Positions 6,783 through 14,085 of a stretch of 16,578 nt of DNA are shown one piece after another. The notes under the pieces were generated by a model. That model was given only the letters and a program-made list of their open reading frames with translations, was not told where the DNA came from and did not search any database. This stretch comes from an uncultured Eubacteriales bacterium (GTDB lineage: Bacteria > Bacillota > Clostridia > Lachnospirales > Lachnospiraceae), in contig ONVB01000184.1 of NCBI GenBank assembly GCA_900321145.1, positions 1 through 16,578 of the forward strand, read 5' to 3'. Within the stretch, counting starts at the first letter, position 1; each line of letters opens with the position of its first letter. The position numbers and the translations under genes are program-made.

Positions 6783-7427
6783 CTACGAAAGGCCCGCGTT
6801 CTTTGCCGCCTGCTTTGCCGCATCGATCTCGGCCTGCTTTTTGGCATCGTCCTCGGCGGCTTCACGGTTCAGGCGCTCCATGATCTCCTGTGCGAGCCTT
6901 AACTGCTCTTCGGTTGAGTTTGCCGCGGCAGCGGCCGCTCTCTCATCCTCGAACTCCATAGCAGGAGTCTGAACCTGATGCGCCGCATCTTCCTCGGCCC
7001 TGTGCCTGCCCTCCGCGATAAAGGCGTTCACATCGACCTTGCCCGCTTTCATGATCGCAGCGATTCGCGCATCCTCCTCCTGCTTTCTCCTGAGCCGCTC
7101 TATCTCCTGTCTGCGCCTTGTTTCTTTGTCGGTGTTGATACGGTCGAGCACCGCCATTGCATCAGCGGAAGAACCGGGTACCGTCTCCCGTCGCGCATCC
7201 GCGCTCCCGGATGCATCCGCCGCTCCCGGCGAAGAGCTTCCGTCGGAAGCCTTTTGCGGCGCTTCGGGATCGATGTCCTTCGAGATCACATTTCCGAACT
7301 GATCTATCGTCTCCTCCCGAACCACGATCTTATTTCCCTTTTTCACATATTTCAGGCGTATAGGGTAGACTATGTGCACGTGCCACCACTTTATTACATT
7401 TTGCGATAATGCCTTAAAAATGTTCAT
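6783..7427 (-). CDS. Hypothetical protein with charged, helical C-terminal half, 214 aa
   Basis: Not recognised. Residues 1-36 are compact, basic and aromatic (VIKWWHVHIVYPIRLKYVKK, 11-30); there is no true signal peptide or transmembrane span. Residues 50-90 are low-complexity, rich in Ser, Ala, Asp and Pro, and likely a linker. From about 95 to 214 the chain is highly charged with heptad-like Glu/Arg/Ala patterns (ETRRRQEIERLRRKQEEDAR, then Ala-rich segments), strongly predicting alpha helix or coiled coil. The start follows GGAG at 8 nt. It is the last of the leftward series, 57 bp after the zinc-ribbon gene. An intracellular scaffold or peripheral membrane role is possible, but nothing shows it directly. 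Confidence 0.75.
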   Translation of the reverse strand: MNIFKALSQNVIKWWHVHIVYPIRLKYVKKGNKIVVREETIDQFGNVISKDIDPEAPQKASDGSSSPGAADASGSADARRETVPGSSADAMAVLDRINTDKETRRRQEIERLRRKQEEDARIAAIMKAGKVDVNAFIAEGRHRAEEDAAHQVQTPAMEFEDERAAAAAANSTEEQLRLAQEIMERLNREAAEDDAKKQAEIDAAKQAAKNAGLS

Positions 7428-7484
7428 ACTTCATTCTCCACGATCATCAACCGGTGTTTTTATCTTTTGTATCATCCGATATGC

Positions 7485-7661
7485 TTACTCCCCTACCTTT
7501 TCGGTGTAGTTGCATACCGGGAATCGCGAACAGCCGTAATAGCTGCCGAACTCGCCGTGACGAAGCTTCAAATTGCTTCCGCACTTGGGGCAGCGCTTTC
7601 TCGCCGGCTTTGCTCCTGCTGCCTGAGCCTCGGTTGCCTCTTCTTTTACCTCATCTGACAT
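7485..7661 (-). CDS. Small topoisomerase-type zinc-ribbon protein, 58 aa
   Basis: A free-standing C4 zinc ribbon of the kind found at the C terminus of bacterial DNA topoisomerase I: C24-P-K-C27-G...FGSYYGC44SRFPVC50NYTEK. The fold binds one Zn and single-stranded nucleic acid in topoisomerases; what this short protein does alone is unknown. The start is set at ATG 7659-7661, preceded by AAAGGGGG with an 8-nt gap; the in-frame ATG at 7691 has no Shine-Dalgarno. An Ala/Glu/Lys-rich leader (1-20) precedes the ribbon. It lies 34 bp after pepD and 57 bp before the 214-aa gene. Confidence 0.85.
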   Translation of the reverse strand: MSDEVKEEATEAQAAGAKPARKRCPKCGSNLKLRHGEFGSYYGCSRFPVCNYTEKVGE

Positions 7662-7695
7662 ATTGTTATCCCCCTTTTGCAAAAATGACACATAT

Positions 7696-9147
7696 CTACA
7701 GTCTCCTCAGTATCTCGAGGATATAATCCCATGTTCTCTTCACGCTCGCTATATCCATCGTCTCCGCCGTTGTATGTATATCCTTCAGATCCGGGCCGAA
7801 GGAAACCGCATCGAGCCCTTCAAGCTTTCCGGCAAATATCCCGCACTCGACGCCTGCGTGTACGGCCTCTATGATCGGCTCACTTCCGTAAAGCTCTTTA
7901 TATGCTTCTATCATGATATCCCTTAAAGCCGACTCCCTCTGATACTCCCATGCAGGATAATCACCCTCGGTCTTTACCGTACCGCCCAGCACATCCATGA
8001 GACAGCGGATACGTCCTACCAGCTCCTCCTTCTCCGAAGTTACTCCGGATCTGACACAGAAGCTGAACCTCACTTCTCTTATATCACTGTCCAATATACC
8101 TAAGTTTAACGAGGTCTGTACCAGCCCGGGCAGATCCTTGCTCATCCTCTGGATTCCCGCCGGGAAGAGATGAAGCGCCGCGATCACTGTTCTCGTGGAC
8201 TCATAGGTCATTACTCTCTTTGACTTCTTCTCCATGCCCATGGCTATCTGTATATCAAAATCGGGATCGGTTATTTTAAGCTCCTTACCGATTTTTTCCT
8301 TAAGGTCCGCCACGCGCTCGGCAAACTCCTTTATATCTCCCTCGGTATCAAGCAGAAGCCTTGCTTCCGCGCTCTTCGGGATAGCATTGTCCTTCATGCC
8401 ACCCTTGAGGGAAATGATCCTCATGGACACTGTCTCGTTCAGCTCATACAGTATGCGGCCGAGCAATACATTTGCGTTAGCTCTCTCCTTGATGATCTCG
8501 ATGCCCGAGTGGCCTCCGGTAAGCTTATCCACAGACAGCCAGACCTCGAAGCCCTCGTCCTTCTCGATCTCCACGGGAAGAGTGGCTACTGCAAGCACGC
8601 CGCCCGCGCAGCCGCACAGAACATGGCCTTCGTCCTCCGAGTCCACATTGAGCAGCACCCTTCCTTCCAGGACGCTTCCGTCAAATGCGGTGGCACCGAG
8701 CATGCCTACCTCCTCGTCGACAGTCAGAACAACCTCCAGCGGCGGATGGGATATATCGTCCGAATCAAGTATGCTCAGGGCATAAGCCACCGCTATTCCG
8801 TCATCTCCGCCCAAGGTAGTTCCGTCGGCGGTGACCACTCCGTCCCTGACCATAAGCTTTAAGCCGTCCTTTTCAAAGTCTATCTCGCGGCCGGCATCCT
8901 TCTCGCAGACCATATCCATATGCCCCTGGATTATGACTGCCGGATGATCCTCATACCCGGAGGTTCCGGGCTTTTTGATAAGTATGTTGTTGCTCTCATC
9001 CTGAAGCACGAAAAGTCCGCGCTTTTGTGCAAAGTCCTTAAGGTAATCGCTTATCTGCTTAGTATTGCCCGAACCGTGCGGTATGCTGCATATCTCTTCA
9101 AAGAAAGAGAACACCTTCGCCGGCTCGAGTCCGTCCAAAACTCCCAT
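7696..9147 (-). CDS. pepD: Aminoacyl-histidine dipeptidase (M20C family)
   Basis: 483 aa, the usual PepD length. A cytosolic di-zinc exopeptidase cleaving Xaa-His (carnosine-type) and other dipeptides. Seen: IIQGHMDMVCEKD with metal ligand H76 and catalytic Asp78, TTLGGDDGIAVA with bridging Asp (115/116), LTVDEEVGMLGA with the catalytic/metal Glu pair (145/146), the lid-domain motif LTGGHSGIEI, and the late VHAGVECGIFAGKL plus SFGPDLKDIHTTAE. The start ATG (9145-9147) follows AAGGAG at 8 nt; a TTG two codons earlier is too close to it. larC ends 21 bp upstream, so the two are probably co-transcribed. No functional link to LarC is known to me. Confidence 0.95.
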   Translation of the reverse strand: MGVLDGLEPAKVFSFFEEICSIPHGSGNTKQISDYLKDFAQKRGLFVLQDESNNILIKKPGTSGYEDHPAVIIQGHMDMVCEKDAGREIDFEKDGLKLMVRDGVVTADGTTLGGDDGIAVAYALSILDSDDISHPPLEVVLTVDEEVGMLGATAFDGSVLEGRVLLNVDSEDEGHVLCGCAGGVLAVATLPVEIEKDEGFEVWLSVDKLTGGHSGIEIIKERANANVLLGRILYELNETVSMRIISLKGGMKDNAIPKSAEARLLLDTEGDIKEFAERVADLKEKIGKELKITDPDFDIQIAMGMEKKSKRVMTYESTRTVIAALHLFPAGIQRMSKDLPGLVQTSLNLGILDSDIREVRFSFCVRSGVTSEKEELVGRIRCLMDVLGGTVKTEGDYPAWEYQRESALRDIMIEAYKELYGSEPIIEAVHAGVECGIFAGKLEGLDAVSFGPDLKDIHTTAETMDIASVKRTWDYILEILRRL

Positions 9148-9168
9148 TTTCAAGTCTCCTTAATATCT

Positions 9169-10554
9169 CTATAGTCTGAATACCGAGTTGTATATCTCCT
9201 GGAACGAAGCACCGCTCACTCTGCATATAGCCGCTATGCTCTCGTACTCCGGATAGTATCTCGTCTTGTTTCCTATCTTTACCGCCTTCGCCTTGATCGC
9301 GCCGTAATCCGACTCAAAGCTTACCACATCCCTTACGAGTATGGTTCTCTCCATGCGCTGGCGCCTTATGCCTATCGTGGTCGTATGGGTGAAGAGCAGA
9401 TTCTCCATCTTGTCTATGTCGGCCTCAAGACACACAACCTCTATCTGATAGCCCGGACGGTTCTTCTTCATAAAGCAGGGGATATAGGATACATCCCTTG
9501 CACCGGCTTTAAACAGCGACTCCATAAGGAATCCCAAGGCCTCTCCCGTGCAGTCGTCCACATTGCTCTCGAGCTTATATACCACATCATTTTCGTGTGC
9601 GGCACTCACATAATCCGTGTGCTCCATCTCCCGCTCTTCTATGATCATCGCCCTGAGTATGCTCGGCCTCTCGTACTCTCTCTTGCCTGCACCCATTCCG
9701 GTCTTCTTTATGGCAAATGTCTTCGGTCTCTCAAACTTCGTCGTTATGGCAGCAACTATGGCCGCTCCGGTAGGTGTCACGAACTCACCCTTGGTGCTTG
9801 TAAGCTCGAGAGGTATGTGATAAGCCTCGCAGGTATTAAGGACCGCAGGTACCGGAACCGAGAGTATGCCGTGCTGTGTCCTTACCGTTCCGCAGCCCTC
9901 CACAAGCTTTGACACATACACCTCTTCCACATCCAGCATATCCACGCATACCGCTGCGGCGATTATATCCACTATGGAGTCTATCGCTCCCACCTCATGA
10001 AAATGTACCTCCGTAAGCGGAACCCCGTGCGCCTTGGACTCTGCGTCCGCGAGTACCCCGACTATCCTCCTGGCGAGTGCCTTGGCATACTCTGACATAT
10101 CCACACTGTCTATGATCTCCATCACATCCCTGAGTGTTCTGTGATGGTGGTGGCCGTGGTCATGATGATGCTCGTGATCATGGTCGCCTTGCTCATGGTC
10201 GTGCTCATCGTGATGGTCGTGATCATGGTCGCCTTGCTCATGGTCGTGGTCATCATAATCATGGTGTCCTTGCTCGTTATACTCATACTCTTCAGGCTCT
10301 GCATATGTCTCACCGTGCAGATACTCCATATCGTGATCGTGATTCTCATAGCCCGGTTCCAATATCACATCGAAACTGTTGCAGTCAAGCCCTGCTTTCC
10401 TGACTCTGTTCATCTCCACCTTGAAGCCCGGTATGCCCGAGCTCTCAAGTATTCTCTTTAACTCGTCGAAATCAGCACCCAGATCAAGCATTGCCCCCAC
10501 AAACATATCTCCGCTGATTCCCGCATTACACTCCAAATAAAGCTGCTTTGCCAT
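9169..10554 (-). CDS. larC: Nickel-pincer cofactor biosynthesis protein LarC (CTP-dependent nickel insertase)
   Basis: 461 aa. LarC inserts nickel into the pyridinium bis-thiocarboxylate pincer cofactor used by lactate racemase (LarA) and its relatives. Seen: N-terminal LYLECNAGISGDMFVGAMLDLGAD, HGVPLTEVHFHEVGAIDSIVDI, TPTGAAI, and the C-terminal domain (about 315-461) with LESNVDDCTGEALGF and TTTIGIRRQRMER. Both halves are in one ORF, whereas in Lactobacillus plantarum larC1 and larC2 are joined by programmed frameshifting. Residues 72-138 are a His/Asp loop (20 His in residues 97-138), plausibly a nickel store or entry site. The start has GGAGG at 9 nt. No larA, larB or larE is in this window, so its client enzyme must be elsewhere. 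Confidence 0.93.
   Translation of the reverse strand: MAKQLYLECNAGISGDMFVGAMLDLGADFDELKRILESSGIPGFKVEMNRVRKAGLDCNSFDVILEPGYENHDHDMEYLHGETYAEPEEYEYNEQGHHDYDDHDHEQGDHDHDHHDEHDHEQGDHDHEHHHDHGHHHHRTLRDVMEIIDSVDMSEYAKALARRIVGVLADAESKAHGVPLTEVHFHEVGAIDSIVDIIAAAVCVDMLDVEEVYVSKLVEGCGTVRTQHGILSVPVPAVLNTCEAYHIPLELTSTKGEFVTPTGAAIVAAITTKFERPKTFAIKKTGMGAGKREYERPSILRAMIIEEREMEHTDYVSAAHENDVVYKLESNVDDCTGEALGFLMESLFKAGARDVSYIPCFMKKNRPGYQIEVVCLEADIDKMENLLFTHTTTIGIRRQRMERTILVRDVVSFESDYGAIKAKAVKIGNKTRYYPEYESIAAICRVSGASFQEIYNSVFRL
10141..10341 (-). repeat. His/Asp-rich loop with internal 45-bp duplication in larC
   Basis: The stretch 10173-10203 is repeated exactly at 10218-10248 (31 bp, offset 45 bp = 15 codons); a third, diverged copy of its core lies near 10264-10276. 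The protein unit is HDHEQGDHDH followed by His/Asp/Glu. Exact DNA identity suggests recent slippage or duplication. The antisense reading gives a spurious Met/Val-rich ORF. Confidence 0.85.
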
Positions 10555-10610
10555 ACGTACCTACCTCCGTTTTGTTTTTATCTATAAGTATATTTCCGTC
10601 CGATTTTATC

Positions 10611-12458
10611 CTACAGCGGGTTCGCGCCATCCTTGGTTTTATCGTAGAACGGTTTCACCTTAGATGCCTTCGCAGGTGCAAACTCCGCACCCTTCACCGC
10701 AAAATTCACCTGAAACGCTTCAAGCTTGTAGGCGTATCCGGCGGTACCCGACTTCTCGCTGTTTGTCGCCCATCCGAGCCACCCGAAGTTCTCCGAGTAA
10801 GCCCTGTAATAGATGTCGTACATCGCCGCAACCTCTCCGGTCGCCTTGAGCTGTATCATCTCAACTCTCTTGGACTGTCCCTTGGTGCCCGCATAAGTCG
10901 TGCTGTCTGCCGTGGAAGCCCACTGTGTCCAGCCGAGCTTCTCCACATAAGCTCTGTAATCTATCTTGCCCGACACACCCGTAAGCTGCATCTGGATAGT
11001 CTCCATCCTCAGGTTGTCGGTGGTTCCCGCCATGGTCGATTCCTTGGACGACGCTACATTTGCCACGGACCAGGGCAGCCAGGCTTTCTTCTGCACATAA
11101 GCCCTGTACTTTAATACAGGTTTTTTTATCGTAAATATATCGGAGATCGTACCATTGTAATTACCCTTTCCGGTAACCGTGACCGTCGCCGTGCCCGCAT
11201 CCACATTGTTCTTGTACGAGAGCGCGTAGTCAAGTCCCTCCTTGAGCACCCTGCTTCCGTCCTTGACGGTGACCGGAATCTTGACAGCCTTTCCCGTCCA
11301 TGCTTTTACCTGGTCTGCAGCCGCTACCGTGACAACGCTTCCCGCTATCGACTTCGGAGTTATGTTATACTTCAATACCTTTGTTCCGGTGTAATCTCCC
11401 CTACCCTCTATCCTTACATAATACTCGCCCGCTATCTGTCCGATATAGGCAAATGCATTGTAGTCGTCTTCTGAGAGCACCTGCTTTCCGATCATTACCT
11501 TTTCTATAGCGGGGATCGCAAACTTGCCCGTATAAACCATGGATGATTCTTTCAGATAAATGACAGCCTTGGATATGTCATAGGACACAAAATCATCTGC
11601 CATGGGCCCTATCTCAAACTCTGCCACATATATCTTCGGATCGTAATAATCATCTCCGAGTATGACAGCTATCGCAAAGTACTGACCTTCATCGTCGGGC
11701 TTGGTCGCGGTAACATTACTCTCGGCACCCTTCCACGGCTTTTTTGTCAACGGATCTATCACGTCCTGCGCGTCTATGCTGTCGTCAACGACAACCGTCG
11801 TTTTGACCTTAGCCGCATAGCTTCCGCTCTCGTCTGCCCATGGGTTATAGTCTCTCTCGTAAGTGAGCTTAACTCCCTTTTTTACATAGTACCAGGAGAC
11901 ATCCTTGCTTGAGTCAAATGCTACACCGCCCTCGTTGCTCATGACCGCAACCTTAGGTGAGAGCCCGTCGGTCTGTCCCGCCGTATACCATATAGGATTG
12001 CCGTTCTTGTCCGTACCTTTGCTTAAAGATGCCTCGTCAATCTCCACATCTATCATGATCGCCGCACCGTCAACCTTGTAGTAAACCGATGCGCTCTTGC
12101 CGGCGAGGTCACCCTTCCCCGTGACGGTGATCTTAAATATGCCCCTCTTTGACGCCTTCGTGGTTCCGCTTACCGTAAACTCCGAAGCTATGGTCTTCGC
12201 ATCGGTTACGCTGTCGTAGGTCTTGCCCCCTGCGGTTATCCTGTACCTCGGGGTTATGGCCTGCTGATATGCGGTTCCCGACACAAAAAGGTGGTACTCG
12301 CCCTTTATCCACCACTGACTTGCGGTCTTATCGTCACCGTTGACAAGCTCTAATTTTATGTCCTCCGCCGCGCGTGCATCCGGCGTATAGAAGAACACGC
12401 AGGCGCATGCCACCGCAAGCATCATAAGCATTTTCATGTATCGTGGTATAGTTTTCAA
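10611..12458 (-). CDS. Secreted protein with three C-terminal ChW repeats, 615 aa
   Basis: Signal peptide 1-30 (hydrophobic LMMLAVACACVFFY, cleavage near DARA-AED). Residues 31-370 are beta-rich and Ig-like in character (GIFKITVTGKGDLAG; GEYYVRIEGRGDYTGTKVLKYNI) with no family I can name. An Ig-like domain at about 372-445 and ChW repeats from 451, 501 and 550 are paralogous to the C-terminal part of the 1049-aa protein, and both proteins end FYDKTKDGANPL. No sortase motif, SLH domain or anchor. I use TTG at 12456-12458 as the start: AGGAGG lies 9 nt before it, while the next ATG is 21 nt further. It follows wzt by 75 bp, with a palindromic repeat in the gap just before its ribosome binding site. 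A non-covalently wall-bound surface protein is the likely role. Confidence 0.88.
   Translation of the reverse strand: MKTIPRYMKMLMMLAVACACVFFYTPDARAAEDIKLELVNGDDKTASQWWIKGEYHLFVSGTAYQQAITPRYRITAGGKTYDSVTDAKTIASEFTVSGTTKASKRGIFKITVTGKGDLAGKSASVYYKVDGAAIMIDVEIDEASLSKGTDKNGNPIWYTAGQTDGLSPKVAVMSNEGGVAFDSSKDVSWYYVKKGVKLTYERDYNPWADESGSYAAKVKTTVVVDDSIDAQDVIDPLTKKPWKGAESNVTATKPDDEGQYFAIAVILGDDYYDPKIYVAEFEIGPMADDFVSYDISKAVIYLKESSMVYTGKFAIPAIEKVMIGKQVLSEDDYNAFAYIGQIAGEYYVRIEGRGDYTGTKVLKYNITPKSIAGSVVTVAAADQVKAWTGKAVKIPVTVKDGSRVLKEGLDYALSYKNNVDAGTATVTVTGKGNYNGTISDIFTIKKPVLKYRAYVQKKAWLPWSVANVASSKESTMAGTTDNLRMETIQMQLTGVSGKIDYRAYVEKLGWTQWASTADSTTYAGTKGQSKRVEMIQLKATGEVAAMYDIYYRAYSENFGWLGWATNSEKSGTAGYAYKLEAFQVNFAVKGAEFAPAKASKVKPFYDKTKDGANPL
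10701..11108 (-). repeat. Three ChW repeats (coding)
   Basis: Residues 451-586 of the 615-aa protein: YRAYVQKKAWLPW, YRAYVEKLGWTQW and YRAYSENFGWLGW, each followed by AGT and R.E/L.A spacing. The first has Ala where the usual GW has Gly. The middle repeat matches its counterpart in the 1049-aa protein at 36 of 45 positions, counted by eye. Confidence 0.88.
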
Positions 12459-12478
12459 TTTTGTTTTCCTCCTATTTT

Positions 12479-12522
12479 AAGATCCTTCCTGTTGCTTCGC
12501 AAGCCCTCGATTTTCGTCATAA
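12479..12522 (-). repeat. Degenerate palindromic repeat, leader of the 615-aa ChW gene
   Basis: On the minus strand: TATGACGAAAATCGAGGGC, TTGCGAAGCAACAG, GAAGGATCTT, followed by AAAATAGGAGG of the ChW gene. The element is diverged, but the GAAGGATCTT end, its spacing to the Shine-Dalgarno and the GAGGGC/GCGAAGC core fit the family. Confidence 0.6.
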
Positions 12523-12533
12523 GGGGTACCGCT

Positions 12534-13268
12534 TCAGTGTGTCGATACATATCTGTCCGCTATCTCTCCGGCCGGGCCTTCGTCGGCGATCCGTCCTTTG
12601 TCCAGGATGATCGCCCGGTCGCAGATCCTTTTTATCTGATCCGTATTATGTGAGACGAAGATGACCGTGATCCCTTTTTCTATCATGCTCAGTATCCTTG
12701 CCTCACTCTTCTTTTTGAACTTTACATCTCCTACCGAGAGTACCTCGTCTAAAATAAGCACATCCGGTTCGCTCATTACCGCTACCGCAAACCCGAGCCG
12801 TGCGCGCATTCCGGAACTGTAATTCTTGAGCGGCACCTCCATGAAGTCTCCAAGATCCGCAAATGCAGCTATCTCCTCATAGCGCTCCTGCATGTATTTC
12901 TTCGAGTGTCCGAGCACAGCGCCGTACAGGAATACATTTTCACGACCCGTATACTGCATGTCAAAGCCCGCTCCGAGCTCGATGAGCGGGGCTATGACGC
13001 CCTTTCTCTCTATAGTTCCCTCCGACGGGACGAACACTCCCGCTATCACCTTCATGAGCGTCGACTTGCCCGCGCCGTTTAAGCCCATCACGCCCAGTCT
13101 CTCTCCGCGCTTTATACTTAAGCTTATATCCTTCAGCGCCCAGAATTCCCTGTAGGAAAGCTTTCCGCCTACCAGCTTTATAAAGTACTCTTTCAGACTG
13201 TCGACCTTCTCGGAGCTTAAATTAAAGCGCATACCGACCTTATCAAGTTTTATAAGTTCTTCGTTCAT
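12534..13268 (-). CDS. Polysaccharide-type ABC exporter, ATP-binding subunit (Wzt/TagH-like)
   Basis: 244 aa. Energises export of a lipid-linked glycan with the adjacent permease, on the cytoplasmic face of the membrane. Seen: Walker A GLNGAGKST (62-70), signature YSSGM (150-154), Walker B VLILDE (170-175), D-loop SVGD, H-loop H207 in FVSHN. The long N-terminal extension before Walker A (REFWALKDISL) and GVIAPLIELGAGFDMQYTGREN are typical of the Wzt/TagH/RfbB subfamily. It lacks the C-terminal carbohydrate-binding domain of O-antigen Wzt proteins. The exported polymer cannot be read from the sequence. wzm ends 63 bp upstream, and the gap holds a repeat relative. The start has only a weak Shine-Dalgarno (GAAAG). 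I give no symbol because wzt and tagH cannot be separated here. Confidence 0.93.
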   Translation of the reverse strand: MNEELIKLDKVGMRFNLSSEKVDSLKEYFIKLVGGKLSYREFWALKDISLSIKRGERLGVMGLNGAGKSTLMKVIAGVFVPSEGTIERKGVIAPLIELGAGFDMQYTGRENVFLYGAVLGHSKKYMQERYEEIAAFADLGDFMEVPLKNYSSGMRARLGFAVAVMSEPDVLILDEVLSVGDVKFKKKSEARILSMIEKGITVIFVSHNTDQIKRICDRAIILDKGRIADEGPAGEIADRYVSTH

Positions 13269-13272
13269 AATC

Positions 13273-13309
13273 AGAGTTCTTTCTGTCGCTTCGCTAAGAA
13301 CGACTGCAC
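13273..13309 (-). repeat. Degenerate palindromic repeat, wzt leader copy
   Basis: On the minus strand: GTGCAGTCGTTCTTAGCGAA, GCGACAGAAAGAACTCT, ending 4 nt before the wzt start. GTTCTT pairs with AAGAAC, and the AGCGAAGCGAC core is that of the common repeat family. Its AGAAAG is the only Shine-Dalgarno-like sequence for wzt. Confidence 0.6.
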
Positions 13310-13331
13310 ATTTTACATTTCATGCGGAACA

Positions 13332-14084
13332 TCATATATGCAGCAGAAATTCGTTCTCTTTTTTCCTGAATACCACTGTTCCGAGCGCTGCACAGACCGC
13401 TGCGAAGCACAGCGGATAAAGCACATCCCAGCTGTTAAGCGGTACGCCGAATATGCAGGCCCTCGCCGAGCTTATCACACAGAAAAGCGGGTTTAACTCA
13501 AGCAGCCAGCTCACATTGCTGTCGAGTATTCTCTCGGGGTAATAGAAGATCGCGCTCGTGTACATGATGAGCATAAGAGCTATGTTCCACAGGTATTCCA
13601 GGTCACGGAAGTAGACTCCCGCCGTGGCAAGAACGATCCCGACACCCGCCGCCAGCAGAAACAGCGTGACAAGCGGTATGACGATCAGGAGAAGCCTGAC
13701 CGTAGGATAGCACTTAAGCACCAGAGACACCACCGCAAGCACCGGCAGCGATATCAAAAAAAGTATAAAGTTGAAGCATATCCCCGACAGCGGAAAGAGC
13801 AGCTTGGGTACATAAACCTTCTTGATCAGCCCCTCATTTGCCCTGACAGATTTTAACGCCGCCGTAGTTGCCTGCGAGAAAAAACCATATATCAATCGCC
13901 CCGCGAGTATATATACCGGAAATGAAGCCTCGTGATGATCGAGAAGCGTTCCGAACACGAGTGTCAGCACTATCATCGTCAAAAGGGGTTCGATAAGCGA
14001 CCAGAGTACACCTAAGTAGGAACGCCTGTACTTTAACCTTATGCCCTTTTTCACCAGCTCGCAGAACAGGTTAAAATAGCGCAT
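13332..14084 (-). CDS. Polysaccharide-type ABC-2 permease (Wzm/TagG-like)
   Basis: 250 aa, the usual length, with about six membrane spans (clear hydrophobic stretches near 34-47, 57-70, 104-121, 130-150, 163-180 and 222-240). It forms the channel for export of an undecaprenyl-linked glycan. Seen: the N-terminal amphipathic ELVKKGIRLKYRRSYLGVLW with the Y-x-x-S-x-L-G-x-L-W pattern of the family, the AGRLIYGFF segment, PKLLFPLSGI, and LNPLFCVISSARACIFG in the last third. Its ATG comes 1 nt after the L,D-transpeptidase stop, and its GGAGG lies inside the end of that gene, so translation is coupled. O-antigen, capsule or teichoic-acid-like cargo is not decided by the sequence. Confidence 0.93.
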   Translation of the reverse strand: MRYFNLFCELVKKGIRLKYRRSYLGVLWSLIEPLLTMIVLTLVFGTLLDHHEASFPVYILAGRLIYGFFSQATTAALKSVRANEGLIKKVYVPKLLFPLSGICFNFILFLISLPVLAVVSLVLKCYPTVRLLLIVIPLVTLFLLAAGVGIVLATAGVYFRDLEYLWNIALMLIMYTSAIFYYPERILDSNVSWLLELNPLFCVISSARACIFGVPLNSWDVLYPLCFAAVCAALGTVVFRKKENEFLLHI

Positions 14085-14085
14085 C

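Noticed and set aside
10141..10461. Very hydrophobic Met/Val-rich plus-strand ORF that looks like a membrane peptide
   Set aside because: It is the antisense of His/Asp codons (CAT/CAC/GAC) in the LarC loop, which automatically read as Met/Val.
9169..10554. Programmed frameshift in larC
   Set aside because: Both LarC halves are in one uninterrupted frame here, so no frameshift is needed.
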